Of a stretch of DNA of 64,000 bases, positions 32,741 to 42,196 are shown piece by piece. Source of the DNA: DAMCZI01 sp032095175 (GTDB lineage Bacteria; Bacillota; Clostridia; Clostridiales; Caloramatoraceae); the NCBI GenBank assembly GCA_032095175.1, contig DAMCZI010000029.1:3617-67616 (forward strand). The letters are read 5' to 3'. The notes under the pieces were generated by a model. It saw only the letters and a list, made by a program, of their open reading frames with translations, was not told the DNA's origin and did no database searches. A program made the translations under genes and the position numbers. How positions within the stretch are numbered: position 1 is the stretch's first letter; each line of letters begins with the position of its first letter.

Positions 32741-34490
32741 CTTCCCCATATTTGTCAAGCTTGTAATACAACGTACTTCTCTTTACATTAAGAATCTTTG
32801 CTGCTTCCTGTTTGTTCCCCTTTGAACGTTTTAATGCTTCCCTTATCATTTCCCTTTCAACTGATTCAATGGCTTTTTCGAGATCCATTCCGTAATCTAA
32901 TTTTCTTTGAATGTTACTGCCTTCTTTTAAAATGTATTCAGGCATGTCTTCTATGGTTATCTCTCCGTTGTTGGAAAGAACCACCATCCTCTGGACTACA
33001 TTTTTTAATTCTCTTACATTTCCTTCCCATTTATAGCTGCTTAAAATTGAATATATTCCAGGATCAACATTTTTTATATTTATCCTTTCCTTTTTGGATA
33101 CCTGGTTAATAAACAGAGTTATCAAGTCCTTTATATCTTCGCTTCTATCCCTTAGTGGAGGAAGATCTATTTGTACAACAGCAAGTCTGTAGAAAAGATC
33201 CTCTCTGAAGCTTTTCTCCTTTATAAGCTTCTTTAAATCTCTATTTGTTGCAGCAATAATCCTTGCATTTGTTGATACAGGCTTTTCACTTCCAAGCCTG
33301 TATATTACTCCATCCTGCAGAACCCTTAAAAGCTTTGCCTGCATCTCCATTGGCATGTCCCCTATTTCATCAAGAAATAGAGTCCCGTTGTTTGCAAGTT
33401 CAAATTTACCCGTTCTTCCACCCTTTGAAGCCCCAGTAAAAGCTCCTTCAACATAGCCAAAAAGCTCACTTTCAAGGAGCTGATAGGGTATTGCACTACA
33501 GTTTACCGCAATTAAATCTCCCTTTCTTTGGCTTGCATTATGTATTGCCCTTGCAAAAACATCCTTACCTGTACCGCTCTCTCCTGTAAGAAGGACACTA
33601 GCACTTGTTGGTGCAACCTTTTGAGCAAGGTTTATTGATTCTATCATACCCTTGCTTTTTCCTGTGATATTGTCGAAGCTGTGTTGAAGCACAAACTCCC
33701 TTTGATATGTATCCTGAAGTATTTTAACTCTCTTTCTAGCATCCTCAAGCTGGGTAGATAGCTTTACCTCTTCAGTAATATCCCTGTCAGTTGAAACAAC
33801 TGCAACTATCTTATTTTCGGAGTTATATATGGGAATGGTACTTAGTATTACAGACTTTCCCTCAACAGGTTCATGCTGCATATTCTCTATTGGCTTACCA
33901 TCCTTTAAAACCCTCATTATCATTGCATTTGGAAAAACCTCTCCAACATGCCTTCCAATTACCTTGTCTGTACTTATACCATATAGTTTCTCCGCACTTT
34001 TGTTCCAATAACTTACAATACCCTTATCATCAGAAATGCAAATAGCCTCATGCATGTTATCAAGTATGTTGTTTTGGAGCTTAAGCATCTCATCTATCCT
34101 CATGTAGAATATATCCCTTATGCTGTTTTTGGAGACAACCCCAATAATCCTTCCATCTTCAACAACAGGAAGGCAGCCTATCCCTTTTTTTATCATCAAA
34201 TCCCTTGCAAAACCTGCAGATTTATCCTTTTCTATGGTAATTACATTCTTTACTGCATAATTAATCACAGGTTCTTTAAAGGCTTCTGGCTTGTACCTTT
34301 TTAGCCTTGAAAGATCACTCCTAGTAAACACCCCATTTATTGCTCCGTCTTTACTCGAAATAACAATTTCATCTCTATTAAAATTAAGCATTTTATCCAA
34401 TGCAAAACCAATAGTCTCATCTCCATTAAGCTGTATAAAGTCTCTATCCATAATATCTAAAACTCTATCCGTAAGTCCTGATATAAACAT
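32736..34490 (-). CDS. prdR: Sigma-54-dependent activator, probable PrdR
   Basis: A 584-aa enhancer-binding protein: paired CBS domains (about 10-130), a PAS domain (about 137-250), a sigma-54 AAA+ domain (about 265-500) with GESGTGKDVFARAIH, the intact GAFTGA loop, and GTLFLDEIGDMP, then a Fis-type HTH (NKQEAAKILNVKRSTLYYKL). The CBS-PAS-AAA-HTH order agrees with PrdR, the proline-responsive activator of prd genes. Position beside the prd operon and the sigma-54 promoter of prdC support this. It is 2.9 kb from prdC, separated by a three-gene plus-strand insertion. Confidence 0.87.
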   Translation of the reverse strand: MFISGLTDRVLDIMDRDFIQLNGDETIGFALDKMLNFNRDEIVISSKDGAINGVFTRSDLSRLKRYKPEAFKEPVINYAVKNVITIEKDKSAGFARDLMIKKGIGCLPVVEDGRIIGVVSKNSIRDIFYMRIDEMLKLQNNILDNMHEAICISDDKGIVSYWNKSAEKLYGISTDKVIGRHVGEVFPNAMIMRVLKDGKPIENMQHEPVEGKSVILSTIPIYNSENKIVAVVSTDRDITEEVKLSTQLEDARKRVKILQDTYQREFVLQHSFDNITGKSKGMIESINLAQKVAPTSASVLLTGESGTGKDVFARAIHNASQRKGDLIAVNCSAIPYQLLESELFGYVEGAFTGASKGGRTGKFELANNGTLFLDEIGDMPMEMQAKLLRVLQDGVIYRLGSEKPVSTNARIIAATNRDLKKLIKEKSFREDLFYRLAVVQIDLPPLRDRSEDIKDLITLFINQVSKKERINIKNVDPGIYSILSSYKWEGNVRELKNVVQRMVVLSNNGEITIEDMPEYILKEGSNIQRKLDYGMDLEKAIESVEREMIREALKRSKGNKQEAAKILNVKRSTLYYKLDKYGEE

Positions 34491-34660
34491 ATTTTATCCC
34501 CCATTTATTTACTGGTAGTTAAAAAACCTGTGTATATATTTTCATTCCTCACACCAATAATACATCTATATTATATCATGGCAAATAGTGTTTTATTGAT
34601 AATTTCAATTAATGTTTAAATATGATTTTAATCAATAAATATACCATAATAGTATATCTA

Positions 34661-34690
34661 TTGACATAATTGCATATATATTATTATAAA
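34661..34690 (+). promoter_or_regulatory. Possible sigma-A promoter of degV
   Basis: TTGACA (34661-34666) followed after 18 bp by TATAAA (34685-34690), in a very AT-rich 285-bp divergent region between prdR and degV. Confidence 0.45.
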
Positions 34691-34775
34691 TTTTTAATTT
34701 AATTTGTCATAATATATTGAAATATTCAAACTATATTAGTAAAATGAGAAATAGTACATTTTAGAAGGTGATTTA

Positions 34776-35690
34776 ATGAAAGATTACGTAATTATGACAG
34801 ATTCCTGCTGCGATATGCCACGTCATTATATAGAGGAAAAAAATATTCCCTTTGTTGCCCTAACCTGCAATTTTAAAGGCAAAGAATATATTGATGATTT
34901 TGGATTAAGCTTGGACTACAAATCATTTTATGAAGGCATGGCAAATGGTGAAATACCTAAGACTTCTCAAGCAAATGCTGATGCATTTTACAAAGTCTTT
35001 AAGAATATTATAAACCAGGGAAAGGACATTATATATATTGGCGTTTCCTCCGGTTTAAGCGGGACTTACAACAGTGCGAATATTGCCAAAAACATGATAC
35101 TAGATGAACACAATGATGTAAGAATTACAATAGTTGATATATTAACCGCTTCTTTAGGGCAAGGACTTATGATAATGAAGGCAGTTGAAATGAAGGAGAA
35201 TGGTGCAGGCTTTGATGATGTTATTAACTATCTTGAGAATAATAAAATGAAGCTTAACACCTATATAACGGTTAATGACTTAAACCATCTAAAGAGAGGT
35301 GGAAGAATATCCACAGCAGCTGCCTTATTTGGTACAGTTCTTCACATAAAGCCCATACTTACAATAAACGATGAAGGAAGGGTGCTGCCTGTAATTAAAG
35401 CAAAGGGAAGAAAAAATGCAATTAGCACAATAGCTAAAATTGTTATAGAGAAAATTGAAAACCCAGAAGAAGCAACAATATCAATATGCCATGGTGATGC
35501 TGAATCAGAGGCTTTAAAATTAAAGGAGCTTATACTAAAAGCAGTAAATGTTAAAAATGTAGTCATAAACTACATTGGACCAGTAGTCGGAACCTACGGT
35601 GGTCCTGGTGCTTTAGCAGTATTCTTTATGGGAAAACACAGACAAAACCATGTAATAGATCTTCACAATATTTCAGACAAATTAAGTTAA
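34776..35690 (+). CDS. DegV family fatty-acid-binding protein
   Basis: A 304-aa protein with the DegV fold: MTDSCCDMPRHYIEE at the N-terminus, KTSQANADAFYKVF, GVSSGLSGTYNSA around residue 90, HLKRGGRIS near 168 and GPVVGTYGGPGALAVFF at the C-terminus. DegV (FakB-like) proteins bind fatty acids; in many Firmicutes they present them to the kinase FakA. Single gene with AAGGTGA ribosome site. Its TAA stop codon directly abuts the MITE that follows. Confidence 0.93.
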   Translation: MKDYVIMTDSCCDMPRHYIEEKNIPFVALTCNFKGKEYIDDFGLSLDYKSFYEGMANGEIPKTSQANADAFYKVFKNIINQGKDIIYIGVSSGLSGTYNSANIAKNMILDEHNDVRITIVDILTASLGQGLMIMKAVEMKENGAGFDDVINYLENNKMKLNTYITVNDLNHLKRGGRISTAAALFGTVLHIKPILTINDEGRVLPVIKAKGRKNAISTIAKIVIEKIENPEEATISICHGDAESEALKLKELILKAVNVKNVVINYIGPVVGTYGGPGALAVFFMGKHRQNHVIDLHNISDKLS

Positions 35691-35847
35691 GGCACATTAA
35701 AAAAATAAATAAGTCAGATTACGAAGTAATTTTGATTATTTTCTAGGCACTCAATCACGCGCATACTAACTGTATGTAAGTGATTGAGTAACGACGAAAA
35801 GAATCAAAAGGACGAGTAAGATGGCTTATTTATTTTTTTAATGTGCC
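35691..35847. mobile_element. 157-bp MITE, copy B, directly after the degV stop codon
   Basis: Almost identical to copy A at 25275, with terminal inverted repeats GGCACATTAAAA / TTTTAATGTGCC extended to about 25 bp. TAA occurs on both sides; the left TAA is the degV stop codon. No ORF. Confidence 0.82.
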
Positions 35848-35922
35848 TAAATTCACAAGAACATAAAAACATGTAGCAAAAGATACACACCATGTGAAAG
35901 TTTTTAAGGGATATACAAAGCT

Positions 35923-35961
35923 ATCAGAAAGATATTTTATTATCTAAAATATCTTTCTGAT
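35923..35961 (-). terminator. Terminator after the HAD phosphatase gene
   Basis: Perfect 17-bp stem ATCAGAAAGATATTTTA (35923-35939) with 35945-35961, 5-nt loop, 2 bp past the stop codon. T-run on the minus side is short. Confidence 0.7.
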
Positions 35962-35963
35962 CT

Positions 35964-36623
35964 TTATGCCGATAATATAAACTCCTTAAATGAGCTAACT
36001 GTTGAAAAATAATAATCCGAATTTACTTCCATATAGTTTTTTATCTCTGGTATTATATGTGACCATCCCGCTCCTGCAAATGTTATATTACAGCTTCTTG
36101 CCATATCCAAACCAGGTTTTAAATCATCTACTACTAATATCTCATAATTGTTTAAATCAAATTTTTTCATAATTTCTATAATTGGATAAGAATTCGGTTT
36201 CCTTTTCTCTTCATCCAATTCCCAACCAAATACCATATCAGGAGTTAAATCACAATTTAACATGTAGTCCCTCATAATTTGTTCACTCTCCGAATGAGAA
36301 ACAACACATATTATTCCACCTAATTTTTTATATTCTTTTATTAATTCAGGAAAACCACTATAAAAAGCAGGTACTTTTGCTTTTGTATAGCTTTTCCATA
36401 TTTTATATTGGCATTCCTGCTCTTCTTCGCTAAACTTCAAGATATCCTTACATAACTCTGAAAATCCTGGATTAAAGCAATAGGAAACAAATTTTTCAAG
36501 ACTTAAAGGATTCATATTAGGCCTTAATATTTTTAATGCTTCAACGAAGGATGGATAATGGATATCTGGTGTGCTCTTAACCACAGTATCATCATGATCT
36601 AAAATTAAGCAGCGATATTTCAA
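35964..36623 (-). CDS. HAD-family phosphatase
   Basis: A 219-aa HAD hydrolase of the phosphoglycolate-phosphatase-like group: catalytic DHDDT (residues about 9-13), the motif II serine in VVSHSE near 110, the lysine in KRKPNSYP near 160, and VVDDLKPGLDMA as motif IV. The cap is helical. I start at TTG 36623 because a perfect GGGGGGG site lies 6 nt upstream and no ATG is available; an in-frame extension would run through that site. Substrate unknown. Confidence 0.85.
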   Translation of the reverse strand: MKYRCLILDHDDTVVKSTPDIHYPSFVEALKILRPNMNPLSLEKFVSYCFNPGFSELCKDILKFSEEEQECQYKIWKSYTKAKVPAFYSGFPELIKEYKKLGGIICVVSHSESEQIMRDYMLNCDLTPDMVFGWELDEEKRKPNSYPIIEIMKKFDLNNYEILVVDDLKPGLDMARSCNITFAGAGWSHIIPEIKNYMEVNSDYYFSTVSSFKEFILSA

Positions 36624-36715
36624 ATTAATCCCCCCCAGCAATTTTAATTAGAATATAATCATGGTCATAACAGAGATGAGCGCTCATAATAGAGACAACT
36701 ATTACTTAATATCCT

Positions 36716-37183
36716 CTACCAATTTTTACAAACATCAATCCATGAAATGCTATTTGAGTATTTTTCCAGCTCGTTAATATTGAATTCAATAGCACTATTA
36801 CTGCTGCCACAGGCAGGAAATACTGTATCAAATCTTTTTAAAGAAATATCAAGATAAACATCTACATTTTCATTTATACCAAATGGGCAAACCCCACCAA
36901 TAGAATGACCTATTAAAACTTCTACTTCCTCTGGAGCAAGCATTTTTGCTTTTACATGAAATTGAGCCTTGAATTTTGCATTATCAACCTTGGCATCACC
37001 AGCCATAACAACTAAAACCGGATCATCTCCTGTCCTAAAGGACAATGTTTTTGCAATACGTTCCGGTTCACATCCAAGTGCTTCTGCCGCCAACTCAACT
37101 GTTGCACTGGAAACTTCAAGCTCCATTATTCTATTCTCCATATTCCATTGCTTAAAATATGCTTTAACCTTTTCAATTGCCAT
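36716..37183 (-). CDS. YbaK/EbsC-family aminoacyl-tRNA deacylase
   Basis: A 155-aa protein of the YbaK/ProX-like editing family, which removes mischarged amino acids from tRNA (often Cys-tRNA(Pro)). Visible are AKTLSFR with the conserved lysine, KVDNAKFKAQF, and the GHSIGGVCPFGI loop near residue 95-107 that lines the active site. Start ATG 37183 is preceded by GGAGGAAGTAATA. Stand-alone gene. Confidence 0.9.
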   Translation of the reverse strand: MAIEKVKAYFKQWNMENRIMELEVSSATVELAAEALGCEPERIAKTLSFRTGDDPVLVVMAGDAKVDNAKFKAQFHVKAKMLAPEEVEVLIGHSIGGVCPFGINENVDVYLDISLKRFDTVFPACGSSNSAIEFNINELEKYSNSISWIDVCKNW

Positions 37184-37553
37184 TATTACTTCCTCCAATG
37201 CATAAAAATTATATAAATCCTATTCTTCACACCAAATTCAACTCAGCTTGTATTCTATCAAAGCTTTCTATTGTAATAATCTTACCACACCAACTCAATT
37301 TAATAAAACAAATCAATAGATACTTTGAGTACTTATTGTAATGTATAAGTTCTTCTTTAGCATATCTCTAATTTACAAATATTTCACTTTATTCTTTAAG
37401 ACATATTAATAAGGGGATGCATACTAATTAAATAGTACAACATCCCCCATTTTATGCTGTTACCCTCTTTTATTTTCCATTTATGCTGACTATATATTTG
37501 AATTATATAAGGCTAAACAGGAAATTGGTTATAACCAACAAAACATACTAAAA
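37184..37553. other. 370-bp intergenic region between patB-like gene and ybaK
   Basis: No gene seen. A hairpin GGGGATG / CATCCCC with a long loop (about 37413-37447) lies some 110 bp downstream of the aminotransferase stop and may be its terminator. The rest is AT-rich and should include the ybaK promoter. Confidence 0.4.
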
Positions 37554-38738
37554 TCACAAACTATATTCCCTTAAGACATCATCCATCCTTTTCAATGCCT
37601 CAATCACATTTTTCCTTTGTGTACCTAAATTAATTCTTATATAACCTTCTCCATCATTAACAAAATGAACACCATTTTCAACTAATACACCGGCCTTTGA
37701 GGCTAAAAGGTTGGTTACACTTTCTGATGTAAGCTTTGTTTCACTTATATCTACCCAAGCAAGATAGGAGGATTCCATTTTCATGACCTTGAGCTTAGGA
37801 ATTTTATTTTTGATATATTCCTCAAGGATTTCATAGTTTCCTTTTATATATTCATTAACCTCATAAAGCCAGGGTTTACAGTATTTATAGGCTGTAATGA
37901 GCCCTATGATTCCAAAGACATTTGGAGATGTAATTGAATTTTGCTCAAGCTTTTTTCTAAAGCAATCCCTTATAGATTGACTAGGTATAACTGAATAGGA
38001 GGTTTTTAGTCCACCTAAATTAAAGCCCTTATTAGGGGAGGTTAAAAGTATTAAATTGTCATCATATTCATTTATCTCCAATATCGAACTAAACTTCCCA
38101 TAGTGTATGTGTTCTGCATGTACCTCATCAGTTACTAGTATTGTATTATTTTCCTTACATAACTGTGCCACCTTTTTTAGTTCCTCTGTGCTCCATATTC
38201 TTCCTGATGGGTTATGTGGAGAACAAAATAGATATAATTTAGGCTTGTACTTCTCTAATTGTTGCTTTAAGCTTTCAAAATCAATATAATATCTACAATC
38301 TTTAACTATCAGAGTATTATAAATCCTGTTTACACCCTGTCTACTTGCCGCTGCATCAAAGGGATCATACACTGGTGTATTCATTAGAACATAATCTCCC
38401 TTTTGGCAAAAGGCTTGAATTGTATAGTGAATAGTAGAAACTGTACCATAAGATAAGGTAATCCATTCTCTATTCACCTTAACCCCATGCATAGTTTGCT
38501 GCCAATCCATAACTGCTTCATAAAATTCATCATAACAGTAGGTATAACCAAATACACCTCTCTTTATGGCCATGCTAAAAGCATTTTCTATTTCTACAGG
38601 TATTTTAAAATCCATATCAGCAATCCACATTGGAATAATATCATTAGGCACCTGTCCAAATTTATTCTCTATTATTTTTCTATCCCATTTTCTACATTTT
38701 TCACTTACTCTATCAGTTTTTCCATCGAAGTTGTACAT
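37554..38738 (-). CDS. patB: PatB/MalY-type pyridoxal-phosphate enzyme (C-S lyase / aminotransferase)
   Basis: A 394-aa fold-type I PLP enzyme of the MalY/PatB subgroup: MWIADMDFKIP near the N-terminus (characteristic of this subgroup), YGTVSTIHYTIQAF, CSPHNPSGRIW near 170, VTDEVHAEH, and the PLP-lysine region LTSPNKGFNLGGLKTSY near 233. Members cleave cystathionine or cysteine S-conjugates. It is the last gene of a long operon with a PTS and two peptidases, 12 bp after the M24 peptidase, suggesting that the substrate imported by the PTS yields a sulfur amino acid; that is inference. Confidence 0.9.
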   Translation of the reverse strand: MYNFDGKTDRVSEKCRKWDRKIIENKFGQVPNDIIPMWIADMDFKIPVEIENAFSMAIKRGVFGYTYCYDEFYEAVMDWQQTMHGVKVNREWITLSYGTVSTIHYTIQAFCQKGDYVLMNTPVYDPFDAAASRQGVNRIYNTLIVKDCRYYIDFESLKQQLEKYKPKLYLFCSPHNPSGRIWSTEELKKVAQLCKENNTILVTDEVHAEHIHYGKFSSILEINEYDDNLILLTSPNKGFNLGGLKTSYSVIPSQSIRDCFRKKLEQNSITSPNVFGIIGLITAYKYCKPWLYEVNEYIKGNYEILEEYIKNKIPKLKVMKMESSYLAWVDISETKLTSESVTNLLASKAGVLVENGVHFVNDGEGYIRINLGTQRKNVIEALKRMDDVLREYSL

Positions 38739-38750
38739 ACTATTTCCCCC

Positions 38751-39821
38751 TTAAATAGTTATTAATTCTCTTGGACTATTAGTAAGCCTTTCACATCCAT
38801 ACTCAGTTATCAAAATATCCTCTTCTATTCTTACTCCTCCAACTCCTGGTAAGTATATTCCAGGTTCTATTGTTATTATCATTCCAGTACTTAGTAGTTC
38901 TGTACTTTCAGAAGCAACATCAGGATATTCATGTACCAAAATTCCAAGACCATGTCCAAGGTTATGTCCAAAATTTTCACCAAAACCTGCTTCTTTTATA
39001 TAGCTCCTTGCAACATAATCAAGCTCTCCTAAAGTAATATTAGGTTTTGCTATTCTCATAGCTTCTTCTCCCGCAGCTTTTACAATACCATATATCTTTT
39101 CTAGTTCCTTAGAACAGTACCCTAAAGCAATTGTTCTTGTAATATCCGAACAGTAATAATTATATCTAACACCAAAATCCAGTGTGATTAATTCCCCAGT
39201 TTTTATTATTTTATCACTAGCTTTTCCATGGGGCAGTGCACCCCTTGTTCCAGAAGCAACAATAGTATCAAAGGATTCCTTCTGACCTCCTTGTTCCTTA
39301 ATAAATCTAACCAATTCATTCTCTACCTGCTTTTCTGTCATGCCATCCTTTATATAATCAACCAAGTGGTCAAATGCTTTATCTGCAATTTGACAAGCTC
39401 TTTTTATATATGCTGTTTCTTCATCATCCTTAATCATTCTAATTTTAGATAAATCATAAGAAACCAGGCTGCAATTCAAGTTGTTTTTAAGATAACTATA
39501 AAAATCATAGGAAACCTCTTGCCCCTCAAACCCAATATTTTTTATTTTCTCTATACTAATGATATTATTAATTATCTTATCTAGTGTATTATTTTTTGAA
39601 AGCATTATAGCTTTAAAAATGTTATTTTTCTTACTAACATCCTCATAATATCTAAAGTCTACTATTATATATTGGCTACTCCTCGTAATAAATATATACC
39701 CTGAGCTACTGTATATCTCTCCAAGGTAATACTTATTATGTGGACTATTTACAAGAATTGAATCTATACCTTGTTTGATAATTGTTTTCCTTACTCTGTC
39801 AACCCTGCTTATTAAATTCAT
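38751..39821 (-). CDS. M24-family aminopeptidase (Xaa-Pro type)
   Basis: A 356-aa peptidase with an N-terminal creatinase-like domain (1-125) and a pita-bread catalytic domain. The metal ligands are intact: LDFGVRYNYYCSDITRT (two aspartates), HNLGHGLGILVHEYP (histidine), IIIEPGIYLPG and RIEEDILIT (glutamates). It removes N-terminal residues before proline. It lies in the PTS/peptidase operon between the IIC component and the PatB-like gene. Confidence 0.93.
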   Translation of the reverse strand: MNLISRVDRVRKTIIKQGIDSILVNSPHNKYYLGEIYSSSGYIFITRSSQYIIVDFRYYEDVSKKNNIFKAIMLSKNNTLDKIINNIISIEKIKNIGFEGQEVSYDFYSYLKNNLNCSLVSYDLSKIRMIKDDEETAYIKRACQIADKAFDHLVDYIKDGMTEKQVENELVRFIKEQGGQKESFDTIVASGTRGALPHGKASDKIIKTGELITLDFGVRYNYYCSDITRTIALGYCSKELEKIYGIVKAAGEEAMRIAKPNITLGELDYVARSYIKEAGFGENFGHNLGHGLGILVHEYPDVASESTELLSTGMIITIEPGIYLPGVGGVRIEEDILITEYGCERLTNSPRELITI

Positions 39822-39849
39822 TTTATCCTCCCATAATAAAAACTCGTTT

Positions 39850-39890
39850 ACAATAAAGAGAACTGATAAAAATCAGTTCTCTTCTATTGT
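39850..39890 (-). terminator. Terminator or attenuating hairpin after the PTS IIC gene
   Basis: Stem AGAGAACTGAT / ATCAGTTCTCT with an outer ACAATA / TATTGT extension, loop of A residues, just past the IIC stop (39894). May reduce expression of the downstream peptidase and lyase genes. Confidence 0.7.
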
Positions 39891-39893
39891 TAA

Positions 39894-41135
39894 TTATTCA
39901 TTTATTTCTAGTTTTCCCTGCTTTATAAGCTTGTTTCTATGGAAGGTATTTATAACTGCTATAAATACTGAACCAACGATTAAGCCTATTATATAAGGAA
40001 TAATTCCCTTTATTAATGGCCATGCCCATATGGCTGATTCCGGAAACCACTGTACTGCACCTAATGCTATAGCTGTAAATGAACCAATAATTGCACCAGA
40101 TACATATAGAGGAATTGTAAAGCCTGGTCTTTCTAATGCAAATGGTATAGCACCCTCAGAGATTCCCATGAATGCTAAGAATATAGCTGTCTTTCCACCC
40201 TGATAGAATTGTCTATCATATACTCTTCTACCTACTAGCTTTTTATCTATTAATGTTGTTAATCCTAAACCAAAGGATGGTATTACTATTGATAAGCATC
40301 TTGCTGTAATAGGAAGAACCTTTTCAGTTGTAAATCCTAGTGCAACAAATCCTGCTGCCTTGTTTACTGGTCCTCCTAAGTCAAATGCTGTAGTTGCTGA
40401 TAATACAAGAGCATAAACATATTGTCCTGTACTTCCTGCAGCTTCAAGTAATTGTTTTATTAGTCCGTTTACCCATCCTCCAAATGGAGTTATTATAAAT
40501 ACCATTAAAATCATACATACAACAGATGAAATTAAAGGAATTAAAAATGTTGTCTTAAAGGCTAACCAGTTATGAGGCATTTGAATTTTATTATTAAGCC
40601 ACTTTACAAAATATCCAATTATAAATGCAATTATTATAGCACCTAAAAATCCTGAAGCCACAGGTGCAACAGTATCCCACTTTCCATCAACAAGATTTGG
40701 TACAGCAATAGGCTTTGTGGATACATATCCTCCGATGAAGCCTGCAGCTAAGGCAGTTTTTCCACCTATTGAATTAGCAGTAAAAGCTGCAAATAGAGGA
40801 ATTGCAAATCCAAATAGTGTGAATCCAAAACTTTCCATTATCTTTGCAAGCTTCAAAAGTGATAAACTCATTCCAACATATTTACCTGAATTAACTGCAT
40901 CCATTATAGATACAGATGGATCTATTTTATAAAACACATAAGGAATTAACTGAGAAATGGCACCTATTAATCCTCCCATTATAAGTACAGGAATCATATA
41001 GGAAATACCTGTCATTACATGCTTGCTAAATTCTGTCCATATTGAGCTCTTTTGTGATATTTGCTTATTTTCAGCATTACTATTTGTATTATCCTTTGAT
41101 GCAGTTGAACCAATAACCTTCTTTTTAACTGCCAT
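39894..41135 (-). CDS. PTS fructose-type IIC permease
   Basis: A 413-aa membrane transporter with about nine to ten helices and the fructose-family signatures FTANSIGGKTALAAGFIGGY, TTAFDLGGPVNKAA and FMGISEGAIPFALERP. It imports and phosphorylates a sugar-like substrate together with the separate IIB and IIA proteins encoded upstream. Start ATG 41135 has GGAGGG 9 nt upstream. The gap to IIB (238 bp) is unusually large for this operon and contains a dispersed repeat and a hairpin. Confidence 0.93.
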   Translation of the reverse strand: MAVKKKVIGSTASKDNTNSNAENKQISQKSSIWTEFSKHVMTGISYMIPVLIMGGLIGAISQLIPYVFYKIDPSVSIMDAVNSGKYVGMSLSLLKLAKIMESFGFTLFGFAIPLFAAFTANSIGGKTALAAGFIGGYVSTKPIAVPNLVDGKWDTVAPVASGFLGAIIIAFIIGYFVKWLNNKIQMPHNWLAFKTTFLIPLISSVVCMILMVFIITPFGGWVNGLIKQLLEAAGSTGQYVYALVLSATTAFDLGGPVNKAAGFVALGFTTEKVLPITARCLSIVIPSFGLGLTTLIDKKLVGRRVYDRQFYQGGKTAIFLAFMGISEGAIPFALERPGFTIPLYVSGAIIGSFTAIALGAVQWFPESAIWAWPLIKGIIPYIIGLIVGSVFIAVINTFHRNKLIKQGKLEINE

Positions 41136-41169
41136 ATTAAAACCCTCCACTCCAATTGAATTATTTTAG

Positions 41170-41283
41170 CATACTAATCGCGCAAAAATCTCCACATTTA
41201 GTACCATGCGATTAGTGAATTAAAGAAAATGAATTTGCATAAATGTTTAGGAGAGAAAAATATACAATCATTTATGCAAAACT
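41170..41283 (-). repeat. Dispersed ~115-bp intergenic repeat, copy 3
   Basis: Minus-strand reading shows TTGCATAAATGATT, AAACATTTATG, AATTCACTAATCGCA and GCGCGATTAGTATG, aligned with copies at 14978, 19491 and 51937, but more diverged. It sits inside the PTS operon between IIB and IIC. Confidence 0.65.
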
Positions 41284-41337
41284 TATAGAATGTTTTTTAA
41301 AAATAAGGTATTATTTATATAGGTTAATTTTCTTTGC

Positions 41338-41373
41338 TCCTTTTAATCTACTGCCATAGATTAAGGAGCTTTT
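41338..41373 (+). terminator. Terminator-like hairpin between IIB and IIC, T-run on the plus strand
   Basis: GCTCCTT-TTAATCTA pairs with TAGATTA-AGGAGC, followed by TTTTTTA on the plus strand. The surrounding genes are all on the minus strand, where no T-run follows. Either it is only a stem that separates IIB from IIC expression or it ends an antisense transcript. Confidence 0.45.
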
Positions 41374-41691
41374 TTATTGTGCCAAATCTTCCTCTATCTC
41401 TTCTATCACTCCCTTTGGATTTTTAATAACCTCTTGGAGACCAACCTCATAGATTTCATAACCCTCAAATCTTTCCATTCCAAGAGGAGTTACAGCTATC
41501 GCATGAATTATTATATTAGCTTGTTTAATATCTGAAGCTGTTAACTCATTCTGGACTCCATCAGCCCCCTGTGTTTCAACCTTTACTTCATAGCCCATTT
41601 CCAGTGCTGTTTTCTTTATTGCCTCTGCTGCCATGAAGGTATGGGCTAAACCCATAGGACATGCACATAATGCTATTAATTTTTTTGCCAT
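41374..41691 (-). CDS. PTS fructose-type IIB component
   Basis: A 105-aa cytoplasmic phosphocarrier. The phosphorylated cysteine is in CACPMGLAHTFMAAEA (C11 by position, the C-P-x-G-x-A-H-T motif of fructose IIB). It takes phosphate from IIA and passes it to the substrate carried by IIC. Good AGGAGG-type site upstream. Confidence 0.93.
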   Translation of the reverse strand: MAKKLIALCACPMGLAHTFMAAEAIKKTALEMGYEVKVETQGADGVQNELTASDIKQANIIIHAIAVTPLGMERFEGYEIYEVGLQEVIKNPKGVIEEIEEDLAQ

Positions 41692-41723
41692 ACATATACC
41701 TCCTTAAAATTTGCTTATATTCA

Positions 41724-42176
41724 TTAGCTATTTAATGCATTATCAACCATTATAAAAACCTCTTCTTTACTTGAGGAATTTATCAATGTTCTCTTAAAAT
41801 CCTCATCTATTAGTTTTCTTGAAAGACTCGCTAATAATTTTAAATGAATATTTCCTTCTTGCTTATCAGGGCTTAATATACTTAATATGAGTTTTATACC
41901 CTCTTCACCTCCGCCCCATTGAACCTCATTTTTAGGTTTTATTACAATTATTCCAGGTCTTGCTACAGAATTAGATTTTGTATGAGGTATCGCAATACCA
42001 TCTCCAAGATTAGTTTCAAATTCCTTCTCTCTATCAACTAGACCTTCATATACACCATTTTCTTCTTTTCCTATTCCAAGATCCATGGATAGCTTTGCAA
42101 TATATTTCAGGTAATCATTTTTATCCTTTAAATCTAAATTTAATACTATATGTTGTCTTGTAAATACTTCGCTCAT
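41724..42176 (-). CDS. PTS fructose/mannitol-type IIA component
   Basis: A 150-aa IIA domain with the phosphorylation-site histidine in GIAIPHTKS (near residue 65) and the VDREKEFETNLGDG region typical of the fructose-mannitol IIA family. It receives phosphate from HPr. Encoded between the PRD regulator and IIB with short spacings, consistent with one operon. Confidence 0.93.
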   Translation of the reverse strand: MSEVFTRQHIVLNLDLKDKNDYLKYIAKLSMDLGIGKEENGVYEGLVDREKEFETNLGDGIAIPHTKSNSVARPGIIVIKPKNEVQWGGGEEGIKLILSILSPDKQEGNIHLKLLASLSRKLIDEDFKRTLINSSSKEEVFIMVDNALNS

Positions 42177-42196
42177 AATTAAATATCCCTCTACTT

